The notes: generated by a model from the letters alone, not told the origin. A stretch of 35,207 bases of DNA from Burkholderiaceae bacterium (GCA_016790515.1 JAEUOY010000040.1:1-35207); one strand, 5' to 3'. Counted from the stretch's first letter, positions 22,991-32,221 are shown. Numbers and translations: made by a program.

Positions 22991-24166
22991 TCAGCCCCTG
23001 CGCAGGATCGCGATCGAGCCGTCGCCCAGGTCGCCATAGCCGGTGACCAGGCCCGTCCTGGCGCCGGCGACCTGGTTCGCGGCCTCGCCGCGCAGTTGCC
23101 GCATCAGCTCGACGATGTGGTTCATGCCCACCATGTGGGCCTGCGACAGCAGCCCGCCATGGGGGTTGACCGGCAGCCGCCCGCCCAGCGCGATGTGGCC
23201 GTCGCGCACGAAGGCCGCCCCTTCGCCCTTGGCGCAGAAGCCCAGGTCTTCGAGCTGGCACAGCACGATGTAGGTGAAGCAGTCGTAGATCGCGGCGACG
23301 TCGATGTCCTCGCGCGCGACGCCGGCGGCCTCGAAGGCGCGCGACGCGGCCTTGGCGATGCCCAGCGTCAGCAGGTCGGGGCGCTGGGTGATCGCCGACG
23401 GCGAATCCGGGTGGCCTTCGGCGGTGGCCAGGATCTGCACCGGGCGCCGGCGCAGGTCGGCGGCGCGGTCCGCGGCGCTGACCACCACCGCCGCGGCGCC
23501 GCTGCTTTCGAGGCTGCAGTCGAGCAGCCGGAACGGGTCGGCGATCAGCCGCGAGGCCTGGTGGTCGGCGATGGTGATCGGTTTCTTCATCAGCGCGTTC
23601 GGCTGGGTCATCGCGTGCCGGCGCATCGTCAACGCGACCTGGGCGAAGTCCTCGCTGCGGGTGCCGTAGGTGGCCATGTGGCGGCGCGCCATCGGTGCGT
23701 ACAGCTCGACCGGCGCGAAGGCGCCCGAGGGCGTCTCGAACTCGGCCACGGTGCGGAACTGCGGCGTCGCGCGCAGCCGAGCGCCGATGTTGCCGCTGCG
23801 GCCGTCGCGGCCGACCACCAGCAGCACATGGCGGCAGATGCCGGCGCCGATCACCGCGCTGGCCAGCTGCAGGCCGGCCACCGCGCTGGCGCCGCCCATC
23901 GGCACGGTGGCCGAGAAGCGCAGGTCGGCGATGCCGAAGTTCTCGATGAAGTCCTCGGCGGTGGCCGAGCCCAGCGACGAGGGCACGATGCCGTCGATCT
24001 CGCCCGGCTGCAGCCCGGCGTCGCGCACCGCGGCCAGCGCCGCTTCGAGCTGCAGCGCCAGGTTGCTGCGCGGCGACGGGCCGCGGCTGTAGACGGTCTC
24101 ACCGACGCCGGTCACGCAGGCCGGCGCGCTGTGGCCTGGCCGGTGCAAGGTCGAGAGTTCGGGCAT
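22991..24166 (-). CDS. Thiolase-like (SCP2/Ltp2-type) protein lacking the classical cysteines
   Basis: A 391-residue thiolase-fold protein. In place of the nucleophilic cysteine it has VPMGGASAVAG (90-100), and in place of the second cysteine GYGDLGDGS near the C-terminus. The histidine in NPHGG (His336) is kept. That pattern is typical of SCP2-thiolase-like proteins and of Ltp2-type retro-aldolases that work with a DUF35 partner. The reaction is therefore more likely an aldol/retro-aldol or acyl-transfer step on a CoA ester than normal thiolysis. Substrate unknown. Start at 24166 chosen by homology pattern; no ribosome-binding sequence is visible, and ATG at 24246 is an alternative. Confidence 0.82.
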   Translation of the reverse strand: MPELSTLHRPGHSAPACVTGVGETVYSRGPSPRSNLALQLEAALAAVRDAGLQPGEIDGIVPSSLGSATAEDFIENFGIADLRFSATVPMGGASAVAGLQLASAVIGAGICRHVLLVVGRDGRSGNIGARLRATPQFRTVAEFETPSGAFAPVELYAPMARRHMATYGTRSEDFAQVALTMRRHAMTQPNALMKKPITIADHQASRLIADPFRLLDCSLESSGAAAVVVSAADRAADLRRRPVQILATAEGHPDSPSAITQRPDLLTLGIAKAASRAFEAAGVAREDIDVAAIYDCFTYIVLCQLEDLGFCAKGEGAAFVRDGHIALGGRLPVNPHGGLLSQAHMVGMNHIVELMRQLRGEAANQVAGARTGLVTGYGDLGDGSIAILRRG

Positions 24167-24417
24167 GGTCGAGCGGGGCGTGGCCGGGCGCGGAAGTTCG
24201 TCCGGCCGGACGGGCAGGGCGCCCCAGCGGGGTGGTGACCGTGCCATGATCCCATCAAACCCGGCTCGGGGGTCCGGATGCGCGACGACCCCCGTGCCGC
24301 CGACGCTCCCCGCACTCGGCGATCGCCCCGGGGCGCGTTGCCGCTCACCATCGGCCAGCTCGCGCGCCACGAACTCGCGGCCCGGCCGGGCCATTCAACC
24401 GACATCGGAGCGACCCC

Positions 24418-24702
24418 ATGACCCGAGCCCAGGCCGTCCCCACCGTCCAGGTCGACAACGTTCGCGTCAAGGTGACCGAATGGCGCTTCGCGCCCGGTGC
24501 CGAGACCGGCTGGCACCGCCACGCGATGGACTACGTGGTGGTGCCGATCACCGATGGCCTGCTGCGCATCGAGGCCGCCACCGGCACCTTCGACAGCCCG
24601 CTGACCGCCGGCGTCTCGTACAGCCGGCTGACCGGTGTCGAGCACAACGTGATCAATGCCGGCGCGCAGGATCTGGTGTTCGTCGAGGTCGAGCTGAAGT
24701 AG
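24418..24702 (+). CDS. Small single-domain cupin
   Basis: A 94-residue cupin. Motif 1 reads TGWHRHAMDYVVVP with the metal-binding histidines, motif 2 is VEHNVINAG. The start has GGAG upstream. The 251-base gap before it (24167-24417) contains the divergent promoters; I see no gene there. Function unknown: such small cupins may bind a ligand or act as isomerases/dioxygenase-like proteins. Confidence 0.85.
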   Translation: MTRAQAVPTVQVDNVRVKVTEWRFAPGAETGWHRHAMDYVVVPITDGLLRIEAATGTFDSPLTAGVSYSRLTGVEHNVINAGAQDLVFVEVELK

Positions 24703-24920
24703 CGCGCGAGGGCTGCGCCGCCATCCTGAAGCAGCGCGCGACGGCCGCGGTGCCAGCCTGACTCCACCTCGTTGGTGGGGGTATCGCGGTGTGCACTTCC
24801 GGCGTAGGCTTTCCGCCCCATGCCGGCCCGCGGGTTCGGGATGCCGCAGGGCCGAACACTCGGAACAGGCCGATCAGCATGCGGCGGCATTCCTCGTCAG
24901 CGAAGCTACGGGAGACTGCG

Positions 24921-25196
24921 ATGAAGTACATCACGATCTGGAACCTGCCCACCGGCAACTACAACGCCACGGTCGCCCGCTTTCTCGAGACCGGCGGCAT
25001 GCCGCCCAACGGCGTGAAGATGCTGGGGCGCTGGCACGGCATGAGCGGTCAGGGAGTCATGATCACCGAGTCGGACGATCCGAAGGCCATGTTCGCGTTC
25101 CGCGCCCAGTGGTCCGACCTGATCGAGATGACGATCACACCCTGCCTGGAAGACGCCGACGCCGGCGCGGTGCTGGCCGGCATGGCCAAGCACTGA
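24921..25196 (+). CDS. DUF3303-family small protein
   Basis: A 91-residue protein with the DUF3303 look (MKYITIWNLPTGNYNATVARFLETGG, then GRWHGMSGQGVMITESDDPKAMF, then WSDLIEMTITPCLED), probably a ferredoxin-like alpha/beta fold. Function unknown. GGGAGA lies upstream of the start. The 218 bases before it (24703-24920) show only a weak CCACC/GGTGG hairpin at 24764-24778. Confidence 0.85.
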   Translation: MKYITIWNLPTGNYNATVARFLETGGMPPNGVKMLGRWHGMSGQGVMITESDDPKAMFAFRAQWSDLIEMTITPCLEDADAGAVLAGMAKH

Positions 25197-25213
25197 CGGC
25201 CGCTGCCTGACGA

Positions 25214-25246
25214 GGCGGGCGCAGCCGGCATTGGGCTGCACCCGCC
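25214..25246 (+). terminator. Candidate terminator hairpin after the DUF3303 gene
   Basis: GGCGGGCGCAGCC (25214-25226) pairs with GGCTGCACCCGCC (25234-25246) with one mismatch and a seven-base loop. There is no T-run, as often in GC-rich genomes. Confidence 0.5.
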
Positions 25247-25362
25247 CGGTTCACTTCACCGCTCCCCCCGGCAGGCGCCGCCGATGGCAAAGCTGGCGAC
25301 AATGTCTCGCGCAAGGCCGAGCAGGCATTCGACCTGCACGGGCCTGAGCGAAGGAGGCGCCG

Positions 25363-27786
25363 TTGGACGACAGCCCAGAACGCGAAGCCATCAAGACCGA
25401 GGCCGATGCCAGCCGCGAGTTCATCACGCCCCGGCTGGTGGAAGCCGGCTGGGCAACGGCACCGCATGCGATCGCCGAGCAGCGCACCTTCACCCACGGA
25501 CGCATCATCGTCACCGGTGGCCGGGTGCGCCGCGGTAAGCTCAAGCGGGCCGATTTCCTCTTGTACTTGCGGCGCGACTACCCGCTCGCGGTCGTCGAAG
25601 CCAAGGAGCCCGGCCTGCCGGCACAGTCCGGTGTACAGCAGGCGCGCGACTACGCCGCGATCCTGGGCCTGAAGTTCGCCTATGCGAGCAATGGGCGCCA
25701 GATCATCGAGATCGACCTCTTCGCCGGCACTGAACGCGAGGTAGACCGCTTCGCCTCGCCGGCCGAGCTCTGGCAGCGGCTCCTGGCCGGCACGGCGTTG
25801 CCGCCCACGGCGGTCGACCCTCTCCTGGAACCGTTCAACCTGGTTTCCGGCAAGGTGCCGCGCTACTACCAGCAGATCGCCATCCAGCGTGTCGTCGAAG
25901 CGGTGCTGCTCGGTCAGCAGCGCATCCTCGTGACACTGGCCACCGGCACTGGCAAGACCTGCCTGGCCTTCCAGGTCTGCTGGAAGCTGTGGTCCAGCCG
26001 ATGGAACCGCGCCGGCGAGCACCGGCGTCCGAAGATCCTGTTCCTGGCCGACCGCAACCTGCTGGTCGACGACCCGATGGCCAAGATGTTCGCGCCCTTC
26101 GGCGACGCGCGCCACAAGATCAGCAGCGGCGATGCCAGCCAGAGCCGCGACATGTACTTCGCGATCTACCAGTCGCTGGCCACGGCTGGCGAAGACGTCT
26201 TCCGCCAGTACCGGCCCGACTTCTTCGACCTGGTCATCATCGACGAGTGCCACCGCGGTGCCAGCCGCGACGACAGCAGCTGGCGCGCGGTGCTCGCGCA
26301 TTTCGCGGCCGCCGTGCACTTCGGCATGACGGCCACTCCCCTGCGCGAGGAGGCCCGCGACACCTACGACTACTTCGGCGAAGCGGTCTACACCTACAGC
26401 CTGCGTCAGGGCATCGACGACGGCTTCCTTGCGCCCTATCGCGTGCACCGTGTCATCACCAGTGTCGACGCTGCCGGCTGGCGGCCCTCGCGCGACGAGC
26501 TCGACCGCCATGGCCGCGCGGTGCCCGACGAGGAATACCAGACACGCGACTTCGAACGCATCGTCGCGCTGCGCGCGCGTACCCAGGCCATCGCACGCCA
26601 CCTCACCGACTTCCTGCGCGGCAGCGACCGCTTTGCCAAGACCATGGTCTTCTGCGTGGACCAGGAACATGCCGCCGAGATGCGCCAGGAACTGGTCAAC
26701 CTCAACAGCGACCTGGTGCGCCAGTACCCCGACTATGTCTGCCGGGTCACTGTCGACGAGGGTGCCATCGGTCGCACGCATCTGGCCAACTTCCAGGATG
26801 TCGACAAGGCCACGCCGGTGATCCTGACCACTTCGCAACTGCTGACCACCGGCGTGGACGCCGAGATGGTGAAGAACGTGGTGCTGGCCCGCGTGGTCGG
26901 CTCACGCGCCGAGTTCAAGCAGATCATCGGCCGCGGCACGCGCCTGAAGGTCGACTACGGCAAGGAGTACTTCAACATCATCGATTTCACCGGCACCGCG
27001 ACGCGTCACTTCGCCGATCTGGATTTCGACGGCGACCCGGCGCGCGTCGACGACGTCACCCTGGACGAGGCTGGCGAAGTGCTGTCGGTCGTCGATGCCA
27101 CGCCGCCGGGTGTCGCCGAACCCGATGCGCTCTATGTTGTCGAGGCCGGTGCGGCAGACTGGCCTGCAGGCGAGGGCAGGGCGGAAATGCTCACCGAGGC
27201 GCCTGCCGAGCCGCGCAAGTACTACATCGACGGCGGTGAGGTCGAGGTCATCGGCCACCTGGTCTATGACCTGGATGCCGAGGGCAGGAAGCTCCAGGTC
27301 GTTCGCTACAGCGACTATTCGGGCCGCACCGTGCGCTCGATGTACCCGCAGCGTGACGATCTGCAATCGGCCTGGGCCGACCCCGATACCCGCGCCAAGG
27401 TCCTGCGCGCGTTGTCCGAGCGCGGCATCAGCTTCCAGGAACTGGCCAGCAGTGCCGACCAGCCCGATGCCGATCCGCTCGACCTGCTGTGCCACCTGGC
27501 ATGGAACGCGCCACTGCTCACGCGCCGCCAGCGCGCCGACCGGGCACGCACGGCAGCGCAGGACCTGTTCAGCCAGTACGGCGAGACGGCGCGCGAGGTG
27601 CTCGCGCTGCTGCTCGACAAGTACATCGAGCGTGGCATCCTGCAGTTCAGCACCTTGTCTGACCTGATGAAGGTACAGCCCTTCGATCGCTACGGTTCGC
27701 CCAGCGAAATCGCGGCCCGTCATTTCGGTGGCGTGCCGGGCCTGCGCCAGGCGGTGACCCGGCTGCAGGCCGTGATCTATCGATGA
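25363..27786 (+). CDS. hsdR: Type I restriction enzyme R subunit
   Basis: An 807-residue restriction/translocation subunit. The PD-(D/E)xK nuclease is N-terminal: Asp64 in RADFLLY, Glu79-Ala-Lys81 in AVVEAKEPG, then Q92 in GVQQARDYA. The SF2 translocase follows with Walker A ATGTGKT (193-199), DECH (294-297), MTATP, and motif VI QIIGRGTRL. The C-terminal part resembles the EcoEI-type R C-terminal domain that docks on the methylase. The start is TTG at 25363, preceded at good spacing by a strong GGAGG; no ATG or GTG gives a better start. It heads the hsdR-hsdM-nuclease-hsdS operon. Confidence 0.95.
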   Translation: MDDSPEREAIKTEADASREFITPRLVEAGWATAPHAIAEQRTFTHGRIIVTGGRVRRGKLKRADFLLYLRRDYPLAVVEAKEPGLPAQSGVQQARDYAAILGLKFAYASNGRQIIEIDLFAGTEREVDRFASPAELWQRLLAGTALPPTAVDPLLEPFNLVSGKVPRYYQQIAIQRVVEAVLLGQQRILVTLATGTGKTCLAFQVCWKLWSSRWNRAGEHRRPKILFLADRNLLVDDPMAKMFAPFGDARHKISSGDASQSRDMYFAIYQSLATAGEDVFRQYRPDFFDLVIIDECHRGASRDDSSWRAVLAHFAAAVHFGMTATPLREEARDTYDYFGEAVYTYSLRQGIDDGFLAPYRVHRVITSVDAAGWRPSRDELDRHGRAVPDEEYQTRDFERIVALRARTQAIARHLTDFLRGSDRFAKTMVFCVDQEHAAEMRQELVNLNSDLVRQYPDYVCRVTVDEGAIGRTHLANFQDVDKATPVILTTSQLLTTGVDAEMVKNVVLARVVGSRAEFKQIIGRGTRLKVDYGKEYFNIIDFTGTATRHFADLDFDGDPARVDDVTLDEAGEVLSVVDATPPGVAEPDALYVVEAGAADWPAGEGRAEMLTEAPAEPRKYYIDGGEVEVIGHLVYDLDAEGRKLQVVRYSDYSGRTVRSMYPQRDDLQSAWADPDTRAKVLRALSERGISFQELASSADQPDADPLDLLCHLAWNAPLLTRRQRADRARTAAQDLFSQYGETAREVLALLLDKYIERGILQFSTLSDLMKVQPFDRYGSPSEIAARHFGGVPGLRQAVTRLQAVIYR

Positions 27787-27814
27787 CCTCCTTCTCCTGT
27801 TGAATTCCAGCTGA

Positions 27815-29659
27815 ATGCCCATCCAGAAGACACCGAAGGCAGCGTCCGCCACGGAACCGCTCACTGTCAGCCCCAGACCCGCCAAGCCCGCCAGGAAGGC
27901 CAACGCCCCGCTGACGACCCGCGACAACCTGTCCGCGTTGATCGGCAGCACGCGCAAGATCCTGCGCAAGGACAAGGGCCTCAACGGCGACGTCGACCGT
28001 CTGCCGCTGCTCACCTGGGTGATGTTCCTGAAGTTCCTCGATGACCTGGAGATCCTGCATGCGCAGGAGGCCGAACTCGACGGCCGGCGCTACCAGCCCA
28101 TCATCGAGCCGCCGTACCGCTGGCGCGACTGGGCGGCGCGCCCGGACGGCATCTCGGGTGACGAGCTGCTGGCCTTCATCGGGCAGGACGTGGCGGTGCG
28201 TGCCGACGGTACCGGCGGCAAGGGCCTGTTCGCCTACCTGCGCAGCCTGGCCGGCGAGGGCGCCAAGGGCAGCCAGCGCGAGGTGGTGGCCAACGTCTTC
28301 AAGGGCATCCAGAACCGCATGGTCAGCGGCTACCTGCTGCGCGACATCGTCAACAAGATCAACGGCATCCATTTCGGCAGCAGCGAAGAGGTGCACACGC
28401 TGTCGCACCTGTACGAGTCGATGCTGCGCGAGATGCGCGACGCCGCCGGTGATGCCGGCGAGTTCTACACCCCACGCGCGGTGGTGCGCTTCATGGTGCA
28501 GGTGGTGGACCCGAGGCTGGGCGAGACTCTGCTCGATCCGGCCTGCGGCACGGGCGGCTTTCTGGTCGAGGCCTACGACCACCTGGCGCCGCAGGTCGCC
28601 ACCACCGAGCAGCGCCGGCAACTGCAACGCGGCAGCTTGTTCGGCCAGGAGGCCAAACCGCTGCCCTACATGCTGGCGCAGATGAACCTGCTGCTGCATG
28701 GCCTGGAAGCGCCGCAGATCGCCTACGGCAACACGCTGGAGCGCCGGGTGGCCGAGATCGGCCACAGCGAGCGCGTGGACGTGATTCTCACCAACCCGCC
28801 GTTCGGCGGCGAGGAAGAGGCCGGCATCAAGGCCAACTTTCCGGCCAACATGCAGACGGCCGAAACCGCCTTGCTGTTCCTGCAGTACATCATGCGCAAG
28901 CTGCGCGTGGCCGGCTTCGGCGCCGAGCGCGGCGGGCGTGCCGCGGTGGTGGTGCCCAACGGCACGCTGTTCGGCGACGGCGTGTGTGCCGTCATCAAGG
29001 AAGAGCTGCTCAGGAGCTTTCGCCTGCACACCATCGTGCGGCTGCCGCAAGGCGTTTTCGCCCCCTACACCGACATCCCGGCCAACTTGCTGTTCTTCGA
29101 GCGCGGCGGGCCCACCGACACCATCTGGTACTACGAGCTGCCGCTGCCCGAGGGGCGCAAGAAGTACAGCAAGACGGCGCCGCTGCAGTTCGAGGAGTTC
29201 GCCGGCACCATCGCCTGGTGGACCGCGCGCAGCGAAGGCCCGCAGGCCTGGAAGCTGGATTTCGCGGCCCGGCATGCCGCGGCACGGGCAGCCGCCGAAC
29301 CCCATTGGCAGCGCGCCGAGACCGAACGTGCGGCCGCGCTGGCCTGGGGCAAGCCGATCCGCCAAGCCGAGCAGGACCTGGCCGCGGCCGATGCCGAGGC
29401 CAGGCCGGCCCTGCAGGCCCGGCTGCGCGAGCACAGGCAACGCCAGCAGGCCTGCGAAAGCGCCGCGCGTGCCACGCAGGCCGAGGGCGACGCGCTGTAC
29501 TGGCCGATCTACAACCTGGACCTCAAGAACCCGCACGCCAAGGCCGGGCTCGAACACGCCAAACCCAGGGATCTGGTGGCCAGCATGCGCACGCACGAGG
29601 AAGCGGTGATGCGGCTGCTCGGCGAGATCGAAGCCCTGGTCGCCGAGGTGGCGCCGTGA
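27815..29659 (+). CDS. hsdM: Type I restriction-modification methyltransferase (M subunit)
   Basis: A 614-residue N6-adenine methylase. The N-terminal helical HsdM_N domain spans about 35-190. SAM-binding motif I is DPACGTGGF (241-249) and catalytic motif IV is NPPF (327-330). The C-terminal 130 residues are charged helices (AARAAAEPHWQRAETERAAA), suited to contact HsdS/HsdR. It starts 28 bases after hsdR; its stop overlaps the next gene (GTGA). Confidence 0.96.
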   Translation: MPIQKTPKAASATEPLTVSPRPAKPARKANAPLTTRDNLSALIGSTRKILRKDKGLNGDVDRLPLLTWVMFLKFLDDLEILHAQEAELDGRRYQPIIEPPYRWRDWAARPDGISGDELLAFIGQDVAVRADGTGGKGLFAYLRSLAGEGAKGSQREVVANVFKGIQNRMVSGYLLRDIVNKINGIHFGSSEEVHTLSHLYESMLREMRDAAGDAGEFYTPRAVVRFMVQVVDPRLGETLLDPACGTGGFLVEAYDHLAPQVATTEQRRQLQRGSLFGQEAKPLPYMLAQMNLLLHGLEAPQIAYGNTLERRVAEIGHSERVDVILTNPPFGGEEEAGIKANFPANMQTAETALLFLQYIMRKLRVAGFGAERGGRAAVVVPNGTLFGDGVCAVIKEELLRSFRLHTIVRLPQGVFAPYTDIPANLLFFERGGPTDTIWYYELPLPEGRKKYSKTAPLQFEEFAGTIAWWTARSEGPQAWKLDFAARHAAARAAAEPHWQRAETERAAALAWGKPIRQAEQDLAAADAEARPALQARLREHRQRQQACESAARATQAEGDALYWPIYNLDLKNPHAKAGLEHAKPRDLVASMRTHEEAVMRLLGEIEALVAEVAP

Positions 29660-30903
29660 GCACTGCACCGCCCCGACCCAGGCGAAGAGCCTCTATGGCG
29701 CAGCGCCAACCCGCGCCGTTAGCTGATCCCTACGGCGAGGTGCACCGCGCCATCGTCGCCCTGCTGGAGGCGGCGCGCCGCGCCGCGGCCCGCAGCGTCA
29801 ATGCGCTGATGAGTGCCAGCTACTGGGAGATCGGCCGCCGCATCGTCGAGTCCGAGCAGGGTGGCGCCGCGCGAGCCGGTTATGGCGAGGCGCTGCTCGA
29901 GCGCCTGTCGACCGATCTCACGGCGCGCTTCGGCCGCGGCTTCTCCAGGCGCAACCTCGAGCAGATGCGCCAGTTCTACCTGGGCTGGCCGATGGCGCAG
30001 ACAGTGTCTGCGCGATCCCTGGACCACCCGCCTGTGCACGAGATTGCGCAGACGCTGTCTGCGCAATCGCTCGCCGGCAGCCTTCGCGCCGCTTCGCAGG
30101 TCATGGACGACGCGACGGCCGCCGGCCCCGTGGACCTGGCCACGCTGGCCCGACGCTTTGCACTGCCCTGGTCGGCCTACGTGCGCCTGTTCTCGGTCAA
30201 GAACCCCGCGGCGCGCAGCTTCTACGAAACCGAGGCCCTGCGCTGCGGCTGGACAGTGCGCCAGCTCGACCGCCAGGTCAACAGCCAGTTCTACGAACGC
30301 ATCGCGCTGTCGAAGAACAAGGTCGCGATGCTGGCCAAGGGTGAACTGGCCGAGGCCGGCGACGCCCTGACGCCCGAGGAGGCGATCCGTGACCCGTTCG
30401 TGCTGGAGTTCCTGGACCTGAAGGACCAGTATTCGGAATCCGACCTCGAAGACGCGCTGATCCAGCACCTGACTGACTTCCTGCTGGAGCTGGGTGACGA
30501 CTTCGCCTTCGTTGGCCGCCAGCGCCGGCTGCGGCTGGACGACACCTGGTTCCGCATCGACCTTCTGTTCTTCCACCGCCGGCTCAGGTGCCTGGTGGTC
30601 ATCGATCTGAAGGTGGGCCGCTTCAGCCATGCCGATGCCGGCCAGATGCAGCTCTACCTGAACTACGCGCGCGCCCACTGGATGAAGCCGGGCGAGAACC
30701 CGCCCGTCGGCCTGATCCTGTGCGCCGGCAAGGGCGCCGCCGAGGCGCACTACGCGCTGGAGGGTCTGCAGAACAAGGTGCTGGCGGCCGAGTACCAGAC
30801 GGTGTTGCCGGACGAGGGGCTGCTGGCAGAGGAGCTTCAGCGGTCGAGGAGTCTGCTGGAACGGCGGCGTTCGGCGACGCCTGCGGATGGCGGTGTGGAA
30901 TGA
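29656..30903 (+). CDS. DUF1016/YhcG-type PD-(D/E)xK nuclease inside the hsd operon
   Basis: A 415-residue protein. Residues about 25-205 are the DUF1016 N-terminal winged-helix-like domain (SYWEIGRRIVESEQGG, RNLEQMRQFYL). Residues about 245-385 are the YhcG nuclease domain with Glu265, Asp302 (FRIDLLFF), Asp317-Leu-Lys319 (VVIDLK) and Gln330. The GTG start at 29656 overlaps the hsdM stop and has GAGG upstream; ATG at 29695 is an alternative. Its stop overlaps the hsdS start (ATGA), so it is translationally locked into the type I system. The role is unknown: accessory nuclease or guard activity are guesses. Two palindromes interrupt its linker (29991-30068). Confidence 0.9.
   Translation: MSTAPPRPRRRASMAQRQPAPLADPYGEVHRAIVALLEAARRAAARSVNALMSASYWEIGRRIVESEQGGAARAGYGEALLERLSTDLTARFGRGFSRRNLEQMRQFYLGWPMAQTVSARSLDHPPVHEIAQTLSAQSLAGSLRAASQVMDDATAAGPVDLATLARRFALPWSAYVRLFSVKNPAARSFYETEALRCGWTVRQLDRQVNSQFYERIALSKNKVAMLAKGELAEAGDALTPEEAIRDPFVLEFLDLKDQYSESDLEDALIQHLTDFLLELGDDFAFVGRQRRLRLDDTWFRIDLLFFHRRLRCLVVIDLKVGRFSHADAGQMQLYLNYARAHWMKPGENPPVGLILCAGKGAAEAHYALEGLQNKVLAAEYQTVLPDEGLLAEELQRSRSLLERRRSATPADGGVE
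29991..30068. repeat. Twin palindromes within the DUF1016 nuclease gene
   Basis: Palindrome A (29995-30013) is GCGCAGACA-G-TGTCTGCGC; outward it continues with one mismatch to 29991-30017. Palindrome B (30042-30068) has perfect 12-base arms GATTGCGCAGAC and GTCTGCGCAATC around GCT. Their coding products are near-duplicates, AQTVSARSL (114-122) and AQTLSAQSL (131-139). They sit in a linker between the DUF1016 and nuclease domains. Confidence 0.9.
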
Positions 30904-32084
30904 CGAACGGCCTGAATGTCCTGGTTGGCCAAGGCAGCGGCACCCGGTACTTGCCGCTGGCACAGATTGCGCCACTGGTCCGGCGTGAGGTGACGATCGA
31001 CCCCGCGGCCACCTACATCGAACTCGGCGTGCGCAGCTTCCACAAGGGCACGTTTCATCGGCGCAGCCTGGTCGGCGCCGAATTCAGCTGGCAAGACCTG
31101 TACCGCATCGAGCAAGGTGACCTGGTGTTCAGCAACATCATGGCGTGGGAAGGTGCGGTCGCGCTGGCTGGGCCGCAAGACGATGGCTGCATCGGCAATC
31201 ACCGCATGCTGACCTGTGCGTGTGACCCGGATGTTGCTGACCCGGCGTTCCTGGCTTACTACTTCAAGACGACCGAGGGCATGGCGAAGCTGATTGCTGC
31301 GTCGACGGGCACGGTCGCACGAAACCGCACATTGACCGCAAGCGCGCTCGGCAGGATCGAAGTGCCGATGCCGCCGCTACCAAAGCAGCAGCGCATTGTT
31401 CAGCATCTAGAGTTGCTTGACGAAAAGACTCGACAGCTCGCAATGCATATCGATGCCATCGAATCCAACGCAGCAGCCCAATTCATGAGCCTGCATCACC
31501 GCCTGTCCGATGGCCACGTCGTGCGGCTCGGTGACGTGATCGAATTGGTCGAGGAGGTGGTGACGATCCGCCCCGAAGGACAGTATCCGCAGGTCGGTGT
31601 GCGCGGCTTTGGCGGCGGTCTCTTTGCCAAGCCGGCCGTCGCGGGAGCAGACACGACCTATCGGACCTTCAATCGGCTGTATGCCGACGCCATCGTGATG
31701 AGTCAGGTCAAGGGATGGGAGGGGGCGCTTGCGCTCTGTCCGCCAGACCTGGCCGGCATGTTCGTGTCGCCGGAGTACCGCACATTCCGATGCTTGCCCC
31801 ACCTGGCCAAACCAGCGTACCTGGACGCGTTGATCCGGACACCCTGGTTCTGGTCATTGCTTCAGGCAGCCACGCGTGGCGTGGGCGCGAGGCGCGAGCG
31901 CACACGTCCGGAGCAGTTCCTGAACCTCGAACTGCCATTGCCAACATTGCATAGGCAACAGCAGGTGGTCGACATCCTGTCGCGTGAGACAGCGCTGAAG
32001 CAGCGACACGCCGCGATCCGCGCCGCCAACGACGCCCTCATTCCCGCCACCTTGGAGCGCATCTTCCAGTCCGTTGGCGATTGA
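30900..32084 (+). CDS. hsdS: Type I restriction specificity (S) subunit
   Basis: A 394-residue specificity subunit with two target-recognition domains. Each half ends in the conserved region: EVPMPPLPKQQRIVQHLELLDEKTRQL after the first and LELPLPTLHRQQQVVDILSRE after the second. The start overlaps the nuclease stop. The DNA is noticeably less GC-rich than that of its operon neighbours, common for recognition domains exchanged between strains. The recognised sequence cannot be predicted here. Confidence 0.93.
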   Translation: MTNGLNVLVGQGSGTRYLPLAQIAPLVRREVTIDPAATYIELGVRSFHKGTFHRRSLVGAEFSWQDLYRIEQGDLVFSNIMAWEGAVALAGPQDDGCIGNHRMLTCACDPDVADPAFLAYYFKTTEGMAKLIAASTGTVARNRTLTASALGRIEVPMPPLPKQQRIVQHLELLDEKTRQLAMHIDAIESNAAAQFMSLHHRLSDGHVVRLGDVIELVEEVVTIRPEGQYPQVGVRGFGGGLFAKPAVAGADTTYRTFNRLYADAIVMSQVKGWEGALALCPPDLAGMFVSPEYRTFRCLPHLAKPAYLDALIRTPWFWSLLQAATRGVGARRERTRPEQFLNLELPLPTLHRQQQVVDILSRETALKQRHAAIRAANDALIPATLERIFQSVGD

Positions 32085-32221
32085 GGGCTGCGTTCGCCGG
32101 CGTCATTTCGATGCCTGCGCCACCCACCGCACCGGCTCGTGCATCCGCATGAAACTTTCGGCCTCGCTGGGGCCGTCGCCGGCGACCGGTGGCATTCCAG
32201 CGCAACGAGGGTTTTCCCGGG

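Noticed and set aside
24279-24419. Possible small plus-strand ORF (MRDDPRAADAPRTRR...) just before the cupin gene
   Set aside because: Lies in a divergent promoter region, is low-complexity Arg/Ala/Pro and has no family resemblance.
32103-32195. A 30-codon minus-strand frame between hsdS and the bufferin operon, ending RMHEPVRWVAQASK
   Set aside because: It reads rather like a protein C-terminus but is short, has no ribosome-binding sequence and I cannot place it in a family; at most a gene remnant.
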